64,000 nt of DNA from Forficula auricularia (GCA_024734495.1 JALMQS010000161.1:2421896-2485895); one strand, 5' to 3'; shown: positions 1 to 10,652, counted from the first letter of the stretch. Notes: generated from the letters alone by a model not told the origin. Translations and numbers: made by a program.

Positions 1-116
1 TGGTGGGAGACCTATGATTTGGATTCAGCAACCCAAAAAACATATATATGCAAAAAATCAGAACAACCCTAAAACTTTCCTGATTAAAACACAATTTGAC
101 TGGACCAATTAACATT
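1..116. repeat. Terminal fragment of a TIR element (full copy at 45028-45615)
   Basis: The first 116 bases match the right end of the 588-bp inverted-repeat element at 45028-45615, including the terminal CACAATTTGACTGGAC. The window edge cuts the copy, so its other end cannot be seen. Confidence 0.75.
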
Positions 117-290
117 TAAGGCTTGAAATTGAATGGGATTAGCTAAATATCTGAAAGTCAACATAAAACATCAACATCAAAAATCAAATTAACGTGTACA
201 TTACTTTTAATGTATTTACTTACCATTGCATTGCTTGCTGATTTCTATCTCACATTCCGTTGCTCTTATACCGATGCTGATAAATACTGG

Positions 291-312
291 CACACACACA
301 CACACACACACA
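291..312. repeat. (CA)n microsatellite
   Basis: Eleven uninterrupted CA dinucleotides followed by degenerate CA-rich sequence. Confidence 0.95.
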
Positions 313-424
313 TAAACACAGCCACACAAACAGATTGACTATTGAATTTTCGGCCATGAAACCCGATAAATTTTTCTAAACGTAGTTTGTATATAAGTAT
401 TAATGTTATTAATGTAACATTAAT

Positions 425-794
425 GTCCGCCTCCGTGGTCTAATGGTCAGAGTAACTGACTGGCAACCCGGAGGTCTCGGGTTCGATTCCCGGCTATACC
501 CAGACATTTTTTCTGTAAGTATAGGGTCTGGTAATAAAAATTAAGTGGGAGATAAATTTAACCGAATTTATCGCGCGGAGAATTTACCACTGCTCGAAGC
601 CCCTAAAAAACCTTAGTAAATTGGATATTGAATTGTATCTAAGTTTCTGAGATTGGCTCGTGATCCCGGCTTCTTTTCCTTCTACTCTGTTCTTTTCACG
701 ATGGAGGGGCCAGCCCATACAGGCCTTTAGGGCATGCACCTTCTGGTGTATCTCCTTCTCACATCAATATCATTAAAAAAAAAAAAAAAAAAAG
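425..794 (+). mobile_element. tRNA-derived SINE with LINE-type 3' tail
   Basis: The 5' head looks like a tRNA gene with both pol III promoter boxes: box A TGGTCTAATGG at 436-446 and box B GGTTCGATTCC at 480-490. The body runs about 300 bp and ends in a poly-A stretch. The last ~100 bp (cacgatggaggggcca, then aggcctttaggg, then ctccttctcacatca) match the 3' end of the LINE copies at 33885-34645 and 37541-39004. A second near-full copy lies on the - strand at 43574-43946. Such tail sharing is how SINEs recruit LINE reverse transcriptase in other animals. The family is not one I can name. Confidence 0.85.
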
Positions 795-1019
795 CCCAGT
801 CATATTAGGTAAAAAAGGTGTCAACCTCGGAATGAAAGATAATAAGCTGTAAAATGGTATAAACCTTTGTTTTGTTGTTCTAAATGTTGTCTCAAAAGTC
901 ACAAATGCTATCGTGTCCGCGTCTTAAGGTATTGAAGGTCAAAGGTCATAAAAATCGGTTTTTCGCAAATATCTGGCTTCCTATTGCTTAAATGAGATTT
1001 GCACTTATTGGAAAAGTTG

Positions 1020-1535
1020 TAGAGTATAAAATTCTCTACAACTTTTGTTTGAACTTTTTTTCATACAATCAACCTTTTTGGGGTAGAGCGCGATGAGTGC
1101 GCAGCGTACAGACATATATGGCCTAATGCAATAAATGTATATAATATGCCATATTTAATGATAAATAAAGATATGTGTAAAATATATTCCCTTACTGTCT
1201 TTTTAATTTAAAATATAATTAAAATATATAATCCAGAATTAATAATATACTATAGTTAAATTGTTAAGTATAAATAATGAAATATAAATAATAAGTTACT
1301 TATTTTAATTAAATATAAATAATTAATAATTAGTACATAAATAATGGGCATTGTTTAATAATTATAATTTTTTAGTAAATATTTAATTGACTTTATACAA
1401 CCTACTGATAACCGTAACTCACGCTTGACCTTTGCATTAGGCCATATATGACTGTACGCTGCGCACTCTTCGCGCTCTACCACAAATACGGTTGATTCTA
1501 TAAAAAAAAAGTTGAAACAAAAGTTTTGCTGCTTT
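1020..1535. mobile_element. Foldback/MITE-like inverted repeat
   Basis: Two arms of roughly 90-100 bp (about 1040-1130 and 1433-1528) are inverted copies; the shared core includes the ggccatatatg / catatatggcc block beside gcgcagcgtac. The ~300-bp interior is almost pure A/T. There is no coding potential. The element boundaries outside the arms are not certain. Confidence 0.75.
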
Positions 1536-1840
1536 TTAAACCAACAAACAATCCATATTAGTTAATGACAATTTTCGGATTTATATGGTAGATTGTACTA
1601 AAAAAAAAAAAAAATGTCATTCCATTGAAATTCGTCCGAGAATGGACAATCCATTCCCTCTAACACAACCTAATCCACTAAGCATTTAACTAATTGAAAA
1701 AAAAATAATAAAAAACCAATAACACCCAAATAACAGTGTGAACTTTACAAATATATAGATATAAATTCAATACTAATCAAAATATCCTACAATCTGTACC
1801 CCTATACGAGTGGTTTTTGCCTTAAACTATTTAATATCTG

Positions 1841-2585
1841 TATTGTTAGGGCTCTCGTGAGGTGAGTGCTGTGTGGTGCTTTGTGCGCCCCCATCAAGTT
1901 GATGGGGTCCTAACAATCTGTTGAGTGCAGGTTGTAGGTTGCGTGTTCATATAGGGTGTGTGCAGGGGAGGGGCGCTGGTTGGCCCCTCCAGATCGAATG
2001 TCCGAATCCGTTCGCTCCCGCAATCAAATCGAGTCGCTTTAATATAGCATGGGTGATAATATTTCACTCATGCTAAACACCAACGATCCGACTGAGTCAT
2101 CTAGCGGCCGTGTCTCAAGTCTCGAGGCACATGAGCAAGAACGCTACACCACACCCTTTGTTTCTTGGGTGATTGCCGATTACCGACTAAGTCAGCCAGG
2201 CAAGGCTCTATCCACCTAGCTGGCTGGTCAAGGAGGCTGCTTGCTTTGCAATCACTTCGGGCGGTCACCAGATATTGTTAGGGCTCTCGTGAGGTGAGTG
2301 CTGTGGTGCTTTAGTGCCCCCCATCAAGTCGATGGGGTCCCAACAATCTGCTGAGTGCAGGTTGTAAGGTTGCGTGTTCATATAGGGTGTGTGCAGGGGA
2401 GGGGCTGCTGGTTGGCGTTTGGCCCCTCCAGATTCGAATGTCCGGGTCCGTTCGTTCCCCAATCGAATCGAGTCGCTTTAATATAGCATGGGTGATAATA
2501 TTTCACTCATGCTAAACGACACCAACGATCCGACTGAGTCATCTAGCGGCCGTGTCTCAAGGTCGAGGCACATGAGGAAGAACGG
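1841..2585. repeat. Tandem repeat, period about 432 bp, GC-rich
   Basis: The block starting TATTGTTAGGGCTCTCGTGA at 1841 recurs at 2273 and stays similar for about 310 bp, to the tail ending gaggcacatgag near 2577. The ~130 bp between the two units (2140-2272) is seen once. Composition is much richer in G+C than the flanks. The block between is not coding in a way I recognise; a short - strand reading frame at 2265-2462 looks like chance. Confidence 0.85.
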
Positions 2586-2655
2586 GCCGCTTACAATCTG
2601 TTTGAATTATATTGGAAATAAAAATTATCAAAATTAGATCAACACGACATTTTAT

Positions 2656-3012
2656 ATGTTTACTGGCTGCAAGGCCCGCCTTCTGCGGCCCTCTATGCTA
2701 GCAGGGGCACGCCCCCGGACCCCCAACTCACGAACCCCACGCTCATACCCCACTCCCACCCAGCACCCTCCCGAACCCCACCCAGCACCCTCCACCCCCC
2801 GTACCATGCACCCGTCCCCAAACCCCACTACCCCCTTGGACCCTAACCTGAACCCCCCATTCCACCATGCACCCCCTCACCCGCGCCACGACACTAAACC
2901 TATGGATCCTCACCTGAATCCTCCACTCCACCCTGTCCCCCCGCATCATAACTCCACCCCCGCACCCACCCTCAGCACCCAGGTTTTGCATTTCTAGCCA
3001 TCTAGTGACCCA
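2656..3012. repeat. C-rich dispersed repeat, copy 1
   Basis: After a short hairpin-like head (ggcccgcc, then gcagggg and gccccc) about 290 bp is dominated by C and A with very little G. It ends with tttgcatttctag and then a block (ccatctagtgacccaca) also found at the ends of the copies at 35755-36082 and 63506-63722. Proline- and histidine-rich open frames across it are a composition artefact, not genes. The LINE at 3016 starts immediately after it. Confidence 0.7.
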
Positions 3013-3021
3013 CACTTAAAA

Positions 3022-4154
3022 GTGTACAATGATATGAAAAAAGAATTAGAAGACCAGAAGAGGATTAGTGATGAACACGTTGAGGTTAGGATATCTCCAA
3101 ATGCAACCTCTATTGATGTGCTCAACTCCCATGTGGAAACTGAAAATAACCTATTAAACCAATTGGTAGTTGAAATGAGAAGTAAGAATATTATTTTAAT
3201 AGAGAATAAAACTCTATTAGAAGAAAAAATAGTTCACATCAAGAAGGAGTTAGAAGACTGCAAATCCAAGTTAAGGTTAGATACGCACTTATGTCAAAAA
3301 ACTCAAAATGAGAAAAATGTTTTAAAAAATTCACAAGAACAAAATCAGAATATTGATGAAAAAAAATTAAAAACGACAACCACGTTCCTCTATTGAGACC
3401 ATTCTATAAAGAAACTCTTATAATGAAAACAAAAATTAATAAGACCAATGAACAAATGAAAATAGACCTAATTAATAAAATAGATCCAAAATTATTCAAA
3501 GACATAAAAGTCACGAACTCTAGAAATGATGGCAACATAATTTTTCAAACCAATAGTAGTGAAGAATTAGAAAAAATTACTAATAAAATTAATGAACAAT
3601 TCAATAGTGAGGTTGATCTTATTAAACCTAAAAAACGACTTCCCAGGCTAAAAATTAAAAACGTGATAAATGAGGCAAACTTAGAGGATGTTGACTTAAT
3701 AAATAGGATCATACTCCAAAATGATATAGACACATCTGAAAACTTCACCCTTAAAATTATTTATAAAACAAAACCAAAGGATAAATATTTTGATATGTGT
3801 ATCGAGATGGACTCGAAAACATTTGCTGTTATAAATCAAAGACAGTCTTTACTGATTGGCTTTGAAAGTTGTAAATTTTATGAGTCCTTTGATATAGTTA
3901 GGTGCTTTAGATGTAATGGATTTAATCATAAAATAAGTTCTTGTAACAAGGACCGTCCCACATGTGGATCGTGTTCAGAGGACCATATGACAAAAGATTG
4001 CTCAAATAATATCAAAAAATGCACGAATTGTATAAAAAAGAACACAAACCTTAACTTAGACTTAAATACAGACCACCCGACCTGGAGTCATATGTGTCCT
4101 ACATATATGGCAATTATACAAAATTATAAAAAGAAAATTAGCTATTCTGAATAG
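3022..4154 (+). pseudogene. LINE ORF1: coiled coil plus zinc-knuckle nucleic-acid-binding protein
   Basis: The first part (3022-3396, 124 codons) is Glu/Lys/Leu-rich with heptad-like spacing, consistent with a coiled coil for self-association. A frameshift near 3390 moves the reading frame to 3393-4154. That second part ends in closely spaced cysteine/histidine knuckles (CFRCNGFNHKISSC, then CGSCSEDHMTKDC, then CTNC), the usual nucleic-acid chaperone end of a LINE ORF1. It packages element RNA into a ribonucleoprotein. It ends at TAG 4152-4154; the following frame is open and in phase with the endonuclease ORF. The start codon of the intact protein is uncertain. Confidence 0.8.
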
Positions 4155-5210
4155 CAACTAAATCCATCCATATATTGCCTTAATGTTCAAAGCTTATTGC
4201 CCAAAAAAGATCAAGTCTTTCAATTTATAAAGGAAAATAATATTAAATTGCTGGCGCTGAACGAGACACATCTTACTCAAGATATTTTCGAAAATGAAAT
4301 AAGCTTATGTGGATATAATACTGTCAGATGTGATTCACATAGTAGATATACAGGTGGACTGCTATTTTATATAAGGAAAGAGATTAACTATCAGATATTT
4401 TACGAAAAGGTTTTTGAACAACATTTGTGGGTACTTGGAATAAACATTATAGAGGAACCACAGTGTTCATATAATGTAGTATGTTTATATAGATCACCAT
4501 CTTCATCTAAAGCAGAGTTTCTGGATCTCCTTGATGAAACACTTAAGGAAATACCTAGAAAAAATTTAATTATATTTGGCGATTTCAACATTGATATGCT
4601 AAAAAAGGAACATTATGCAGAGAGACTAAAAGACGAAATGGACAAAAAAGGACTAAAACAAATAGTTCAAAAAGCTACAAGAATAACTCAAAACAGTAAA
4701 ACAAAAATCGACCTTGTATTCACCAACATACCAAATATATCTACAAATGTACTCAGTACTCCGAAATTATCCGACCACTCCATTATTGAAATAAACTGTG
4801 CAACAAAAAAATTTTCACATAAAAATTTGATAGAAAAACAAATTAAAACCAGAAACTTTAAAAATGTTATTACTGAAACTTTTCAAAATATTATGATGGA
4901 AGAAACATGGTTAAACATAAGCGACCAAAATATACATATTGATTGGCTAACTGACCAATTATACTTTAATATTCAAAGGACACTAGATATTGTAGCTCCT
5001 CTGAAAATAAAAACAATTCCAAATCATTATCGGCGATGGTATGATGATGATATTAAAAACTTGACTAAAGAGCGAGATTTAAAATATCAAATAGCTTGCA
5101 TTGGTAACACAAGTGAACAATGGGACTTATACAAGAAATCTCGAAATCTTGTTACATCAACAATAAAAAAGAAAAAAATCTTATTTTACACAAGAGATAG
5201 AAAAAAGTAA
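4155..5210 (+). pseudogene. LINE ORF2, endonuclease domain (EEP/APE type)
   Basis: Open from the codon after the ORF1 stop to TAA at 5210. The first residues after the stop already read as the start of the domain (IYCLNVQSLLPK), so no upstream leader is missing. Family landmarks are in order: LNETHL (metal-binding Glu), GDFNID (catalytic Asp-Asn) and SDHS (catalytic Asp-His). This domain nicks target DNA to prime reverse transcription. No in-frame ATG sits near the beginning. The terminal stop is created by a one-base shift near 5190; shifting frame restores the link to the RT part that follows. Confidence 0.85.
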
Positions 5211-5223
5211 AAATTCCAGACAG

Positions 5224-6926
5224 ATGTGGAAAAACTTAAAACAAGCTAGTGACCTACAAACGACAAACCAAATTGTTAAAATGAAATTTAAAAACACAAT
5301 ATACGTAAACGAGTCAGATATTGCCAACAGTTATAATGAGTTTGTGGAAGAAAGTATACTTGAATTAATAAAAAATGGGACAAAAACTAACTATACTATA
5401 TATCCCTACATAAATAATATAGAACAAATAGAAGAATTCGTAATTAAAGAAATTAGTCAACAAGACATTCTTAAAGCAATTAATAGATTAAAAAAAGACT
5501 CTACAGACATTGTGAATGAAATGGTTCTATCCCTTGGCGGTGAGTTCCTTCGTATAAAGGTCCAGGAAATTATTAATAAATCTATACGAGAGTGTATGTT
5601 TCCCCAAAAATGGAAGCAATCTGTAATAACACCAATCCCCAAAAAACAAAATGCAGTGGAACCAATCGATTTTAGGCCTATTAATTCCTTACCTTTTCTC
5701 GAAAAGGTATTTGAGTCTATAGTGCATTCACAGTTACTTGACTATATCAATAAATATGATATTTTAACTTCCAACCAATCAGGATTCAGAGAAAACACTC
5801 ATGTGAAACATCGTTGCAGCTTACAATAACAAGATGGAAGAAATGGCTGGATAAACCGCAAAACATAGTAATAGCGGTGTCACTGGACCTTCGACGTGCC
5901 TTCGAAACTGTTAATCGAGATCTGCTTTTGAAGAAATTGAAAATATATGGATTCAGTGATAGTGCGCTTAAGTGGTTTGCATGTTATTTAAGAAATCGCA
6001 CTCATGTGACAAAAATTAATAGTGAAATCTCCGAACCACAAAGTGATAGTGTTGGGGTTCCACAAGGAAGTATACTTGGACCTCTATTGTTTATTTTGTA
6101 CATTAATGATATAGATAGCTGTATTGATGATAATGTTTTTGTAAATTTATTTGCGGATGATACTTTAATATCTGTAGAGGATAGTGATATCGACATGGCT
6201 GTAATAAGAATAAATAGGGTCCTTAGAGAAATTGAGGGATGGTTAAATGTCAACAAACTGATAATAAATTGTGCAAAGTCAAAAGTAATGATAATGGGTG
6301 CTAGTGGGGAAAACATATCTCCGGTGTGGCTGAATGGTGTAAAACTGGAATATGTCGACTCTATAAGGTATCTGGGTGTTATCGTTGATGACAGACTGAA
6401 TTTTAAAATGCATTTTAATGAACTAATTAAAAATATAACTGGAAAGGTAAATTATTTTTATAGAATCAGCAACAACTTAAATATGAACAATAGAATTAGA
6501 GTTTATAAGAGCATAATAAATCCCAATTTTTACTATTGTCCTACAATTTTATATTTTGGTACAAAAAATAATATAAATGAACTACAGTTACTACAAAATA
6601 AGTGTATGAGGATTATTTTGAAATGTGATAAACATACACCAATTAGAACGATGCTAGATTGCCTAGGTTTTTTGAATGTGAGTGATTTCCTGTACGTACA
6701 AACAATGTGCTTTGTCTACAAATTGTACCACAGGGAATTACCACAGTATTTGGAATTCACAATAGTGAATGAAATACATGGACATTATACCAGACATAAT
6801 GATAGGATATATGTGCATAAGGTAAATAGAGAATCGACTAAAAACTCACTTTACTTCAGGGGGCTTGAGGAATTCAATTGTCTGCCCTCTGTTGTAAAAA
6901 AATTCAACAAATTTAACATTATTTAA
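5224..6926 (+). pseudogene. LINE ORF2, reverse transcriptase domain
   Basis: Two overlapping frames (5224-5829 and 5814-6926) form one RT. The first includes DFRPINSLPFLEKVFE and SGFRE; a one-base shift near 5793 moves to the second frame, in which HSCETSLQLTITRW continues the fingers region. Catalytic landmarks are intact: LDLRRAFETV (motif A Asp), GVPQGSILGPLLF (motif B) and FADDT (motif C double Asp). The C-terminal ~170 residues resemble the cysteine-poor tail of Jockey/CR1 proteins and end at 6926. It makes cDNA from the element RNA at the nicked target. Confidence 0.88.
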
Positions 6927-7039
6927 ACTTAATTTAAGGAAACATATTAGTGAAAATGTTACATAGACATTAGAACTTATTATAGTGTAATATTATGTAT
7001 TTTAATGTTAAATATTATGTTGTATATAATGATTTGTAC

Positions 7040-7115
7040 GTTTAATGTATTGTGTTTTGAGTTCGATATATTTCGGGGGTTAGCCCATCATCAGGAGTCT
7101 AAGAAAACTGATTAC
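7040..7115 (-). ncRNA. Hammerhead-ribozyme-like motif at Penelope 3' end
   Basis: On the - strand the core reads CTGATGA (7094-7088), one extra T, a short GGG/CCC stem with a TAA-containing loop, GAAA (7074-7071) and then TATATC, the last base of which would be position 17 of the cleavage site. Helix III is the loop-less self-complementary ATATAT. Helix I closes with only two pairs next to the core, then an internal loop and GTTTT/AAAAC. Penelope-like elements are known to carry such type I motifs. Activity is not shown. Confidence 0.6.
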
Positions 7116-7391
7116 ATATTGGAAAAATAGTTTTACAAGTAAGAATTTTTAAAAAAATTTTTAAAAATGTATGTGGTGGGGGGAATGTAGGGGAAAGAGG
7201 GGGGGGGTAGTTGTTCTAAGGATTAATATTTTCTATTGAGATTTGAGCTGGGTGAAAGGGATCTATCTATACCTGCTATTATAATAGCGAATGGACAGGT
7301 ACCTGAGAAGGTACAACTTAAAAGGTATATAAGAGAGTGCAATTACCCTAGTATAATGTGCAAACAATGAAAGGAATGTTTATTTAATTTA

Positions 7392-8456
7392 TTATAACAT
7401 ATAATCAATAATTGTATTTTTATACACTTCCAATTGATTATTTAAAATATTTGAATTATTAGAGAGGGCTATTTTTATCTCGGTGGATTCCAGGAGGTCC
7501 AATTTAAGGCCTTTTCTTTCGAAATGAATGGGGATAGGGTTATTATTAGAGGGTGAATGGTTAGATTCATGTAAGTGAATTGCGAAGGCTGAGGTCGAAT
7601 CTAAATTAATGTTATCGGATTTGTTGAGGTGGTTAAGGGCTCTTACATGCTCGGAGTAACGTATTTTGAAAGCGCGACCTGTCTGCCCAATATAAAAAGC
7701 GTCGCAATCTTGACAAGTTAATTTATACACTCCTGATTTGTCTAATTTATCAATTTTGTCTATTTTATTGTTAATTAATTGAGAGCCTAAATTGTTGTTG
7801 TTGTATAAAGCAGGAGTGATTCCATATGATCTAAGGGTATAAGCTAATGGAGATGTCAGATGATTAGAAATGAAGGGTATTCTTCTATATATTTTTTCGG
7901 TTCCAGATTCTAATGAGTGTAAGTGTGAGATAGTGAATTTACGTTTGATTTTATTATAAATTTTGTTGATAGTCGAAATGTTATATCCATTATTCAGGGC
8001 TATATTCTGAATGATGTTAAGCTCTTTATTGAAATTTATAGTATTCATAGGTATACTGAGGAGTCTATGAATCATTGAATAGAATGCTGCAAATTTTGTA
8101 TTAATGGGGTGATTAGATGAGAAGGGAATGACTGTGTCCGTGAAAGTGGGTTTTCTATATATTTCATAGTGTAATTTTTGATGTGAAATAGTTATTTGAA
8201 GGTCCAAGAAAGCGAGAGTATTATTTGTACCTATTTCAGAAGTAAATTGTATATTTTCATGGAGAGTATTAAGATATTGTTGGAATAGATTAATTTGTCT
8301 TTTAGTGCCAGACCATATGACAAAAATATCGTCTACGTATCTACGCCAGAACACAATATCTTTGAAATAGTGGTTGGTTGGGCTAAGAATGGTTTGTTCT
8401 AAATGAGACATATAAATTTCTGAAAGCAAGGGGCTAAGGGGACTACCCACAAACAT
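7392..8456 (-). pseudogene. Penelope-like polyprotein fragment: RT plus GIY-YIG endonuclease
   Basis: 354 codons without a stop. The segment starts inside the RT with GSPLSPLLSEIYMSHLE; the catalytic YVDD is at residues 40-43. After the thumb region the protein reads SGVYKLTCQDCDAFYIG at residues 241-257: the paired cysteines (C248, C251) and YIG are the hallmark of the Penelope GIY-YIG nuclease, followed by a conserved Arg (IRYSEH) and Glu (HESNH, LLESTEI). The enzyme would nick target DNA and copy its RNA. The N-terminal half, including RT motifs 1-4, is missing because of 5' truncation. An intact frame suggests recent arrival. Confidence 0.9.
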
Positions 8457-8462
8457 GTAGTT

Positions 8463-8917
8463 TTAAACCTCTTTATTGACGACGACCATTTGATATTCCA
8501 GGTTGATTGTTCCGGTTGCACTGCTCTGTAAGTCGGTGGAGTACTTATTTGTGAAACAATTTGAGCAGCTCTACGCTGTCTGTAAGCACGTTGTCGCTCA
8601 GCGCTGGTCTGGGCAGTAACTGTTCTTTCCACTACCACAGGAGCAGACACTGCGGCTGACTCTAGCGTGCCGGTGTCAAGAGCTGAGTTGGCGAGTCTAC
8701 GTTGCTTGCATCTACGTTGTCTTTCGGCGGCTGCATTTGCAAAATCTGCTGCCTCTGCTGGAGTTCTTTCCGCGGCCTTACGTTTTCTATACATACTTTG
8801 TCGTTGCGCTTTGGCGTTATGGGGTGTGTGTGGCACAGCGAAAGGTATGGCAGACGTTGGTGGCACGATATCATCAGTCTCCATCGGTGTACTGGACGTT
8901 GAAGGAATTTGTGACAT
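8463..8917 (-). pseudogene. Unrecognised ORF with basic ERQR-x-YR-x-RR repeats, truncated
   Basis: From ATG 8917 the frame reads about 150 codons before running into Penelope sequence. The N-terminal ~35 residues are Ser/Thr/Pro-rich. Then come three related basic blocks: AKAQRQSMYRKRKAAE, AAERQRRCKQRRLA and SAERQRAYRQRRAA, spaced by Ala-rich linkers. These look like short basic helices for nucleic-acid binding; I have seen similar blocks at the start of some transposon helicases, but nothing else supports that. G+C is higher than around. The C-terminal end was lost when Penelope inserted. Function unknown. Confidence 0.5.
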
Positions 8918-8999
8918 CTGGCTCCATTGTACTAAAATTGAACAAATTAGAAATTATTGTTTCTCATATTTTTAAATGTTTTTTAAATGTTTTCAAATA

Positions 9000-9554
9000 C
9001 AGTGTAAACTCTTTATAACATCATTCTTTATAACGATAAACTCTCTATAACATAGAAAAGATCACAATTTGGTTGGTTTACCTTAAAACCCATACATTGA
9101 TACACTCCTTATAGCGCAGCAGCCATTCTCTATTACGAAGAAATGTGTTTATATTTAGACACAGAAAACCGTCATTATCGGTGTTATTGTTTATGTTATC
9201 TTATCAAGTTACAAAAGACGCCGACTAAACCTTTGAGGTCCCGAAACTGCTGAGGTCGTAAACAGCCGTTTCGCTTTTTGTTATTGTTAATTGCCTTGAA
9301 CACGAGCTTGGTTTGCTTGAAAATGATGGTCTCGAACTAAACATCTACGAATCGTAACCTATTATCAGAAGTACTGGCAAAAGCAAAAAACGTCAGGCAA
9401 AGTTAACTGACTATATGTATTAATTTTATCAAAAACATATTAAAGATTATAGTTAATTTGGTTGTTTTTCTTTCTTCACTCCATATAACAATAACTCTCT
9501 ATAACGATAAAAAAAGATCGGTCCCTTGAGTTACGTTATAAAGAGTTTACACTG
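9000..9554. mobile_element. Pogo/Tc1-mariner-like MITE
   Basis: Terminal inverted repeats CAGTGTAAACTCTTTATAAC (9000-9019) and its complement ending at 9554, flanked by TA at 8998-8999 and 9555-9556. Subterminal copies of the ctctataac motif occur at both ends. The CAGT start with TA duplication fits the pogo branch. There is no transposase; 555 bp long. Confidence 0.88.
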
Positions 9555-9556
9555 TA

Positions 9557-10060
9557 CTTATGAATATGAATAGTCAATTTAAAATGAACAAAATTTGTTT
9601 GTGTTAAATACCTGATTTGGTTCATGTTATGAATTAATAATAATTTGGAAAATTAACAAAATTTGTTTTTGTTGAATTAACTTTTTGTTTCAAGAATTTT
9701 TAAAAAATAAAAGTAGTTTTAAAAAGTTACTAATATAAATAATTAATTTGAAATTTCACAAAATTTGTGTATGTTAAATTCATTTTTTATTTCAAATTTT
9801 TGCATAAATTGAACTTTGTTGAAACAGTTATTAATATAAATAACAAATTCAAGAATTCACAAAATTGGTTTATGTTAAATCAATCAGTTGTTATAAGTTA
9901 TTAATAAATTTAACTTGTTTTACATTGTTATAAATATAAAAACTAAACTTAAAAGTTAGAACATTTATTTAAATCACATTAATTGTTAATATCAATCGAT
10001 TTTAATTCAAAGTGTATTTTCTAAAAGGAGAAAACAAATTCACATTTGATCTTTGAATTT
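9557..10060. other. AT-rich stretch without recognisable feature
   Basis: Long A/T runs with a recurring cacaaaatttgt-type motif (about 9590, 9655, 9757, 9857), perhaps an old degenerate tandem array with period near 90-100 bases. No gene seen. Confidence 0.4.
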
Positions 10061-10317
10061 GTAAATCGCGCGCTTACTACCTTGCGCAGTGATTGTGATT
10101 ACTACAACATAACCTATTCACTTATGTCTTAGTCATTTATTTCATCATGTTATATTATCAGTCTGAAATTATTTACCTTTGCTGTTTGAATTGTTGCGAT
10201 GGACGAAACTACCTTCACATTATCACTACACAATTGTTTTACAATTAACTGGCAACGTGTAAACTTGTATGCAGGCGCCTAAGCGAAATAGAAGCGCAAG
10301 ACATGAACCGGTGTGTA

Positions 10318-10507
10318 TGCCTATCTCTCTCACTCTCTCTCTCTCGCTCTGTCTCTCTCGCTCTTAGGCGGGCTTAACTGTGCTCGAGTGGAAGGGACGC
10401 GTGCCTTTCACTTTTTATGTCTGTCGTCTCTCGCTCTTAGGCGGGCTAACCATGCCCGAGTGGAAGGGACGCGGTGCCTCTCACTCGTTCTCATTGTGAG
10501 CGCATAA
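10318..10507. repeat. CT-rich microsatellite and ~75-bp duplication
   Basis: A (CT)n tract at 10322-10362 leads into two copies of a unit reading ctctcgctcttaggcgggct, then gagtggaagggacgcg (about 10357-10430 and 10431-10500). It is G+C-richer than the flanks and lies just before the assembly gap. Confidence 0.75.
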
Positions 10508-10552
10508 CGTGAGCGGAGCGTAACGCAGTTTCTTGAAGTGTCACCCGGCAAA

Positions 10553-10652
10553 NNNNNNNNNNNNNNNNNNNNNNNNNNNNNNNNNNNNNNNNNNNNNNNN
10601 NNNNNNNNNNNNNNNNNNNNNNNNNNNNNNNNNNNNNNNNNNNNNNNNNNNN
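10553..10652. other. Assembly gap, 100 N
   Basis: Exactly 100 N, the conventional placeholder for a gap of unknown size. The right edge enters a satellite unit (tcaagtac...), so repeat collapse is the likely cause. Confidence 1.

Larger units (their letters stand above)
3016..7030 (+). mobile_element. Non-LTR retrotransposon (Jockey/CR1-type), nearly full length
   Basis: About 4 kb holding, in order, a coiled-coil/zinc-knuckle ORF1, an exonuclease-endonuclease-phosphatase type endonuclease, and a reverse transcriptase, with an AT-rich 3' end. No RNase H domain is visible. The copy carries one in-frame stop between ORF1 and ORF2 and about three single-base frameshifts (near 3390, 5190 and 5793), so it is probably dead, but all key domain motifs are readable, suggesting a fairly recent insertion. 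The exact 5' and 3' ends are inferred from where coding and repeat similarity stop. The clade within the Jockey/CR1/I group is unresolved. Confidence 0.88.
7040..8462 (-). mobile_element. Penelope-like retroelement, 5'-truncated
   Basis: Contains the RT palm/thumb and GIY-YIG endonuclease on the - strand and a 3' region ending with a hammerhead-like motif near 7040-7115. It is truncated within RT motif B (GSPLSPLLSEI) at about 8462, where it abuts a different ORF (8463-8917) whose reading frame runs into it. Truncation at the 5' side is typical of Penelope insertions. Confidence 0.88.

Noticed and set aside
425..497. A functional tRNA gene
   Set aside because: Boxes A and B are present but the sequence continues into a SINE body with LINE tail and poly-A, and the anticodon stem does not form properly; a second full copy exists.
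2656..2997. Proline/histidine-rich protein (also - strand Gly/Val-rich frame)
   Set aside because: Product of C-rich repeat composition; similar frames appear at 35802-35996 and 63397-63792 for the same reason.
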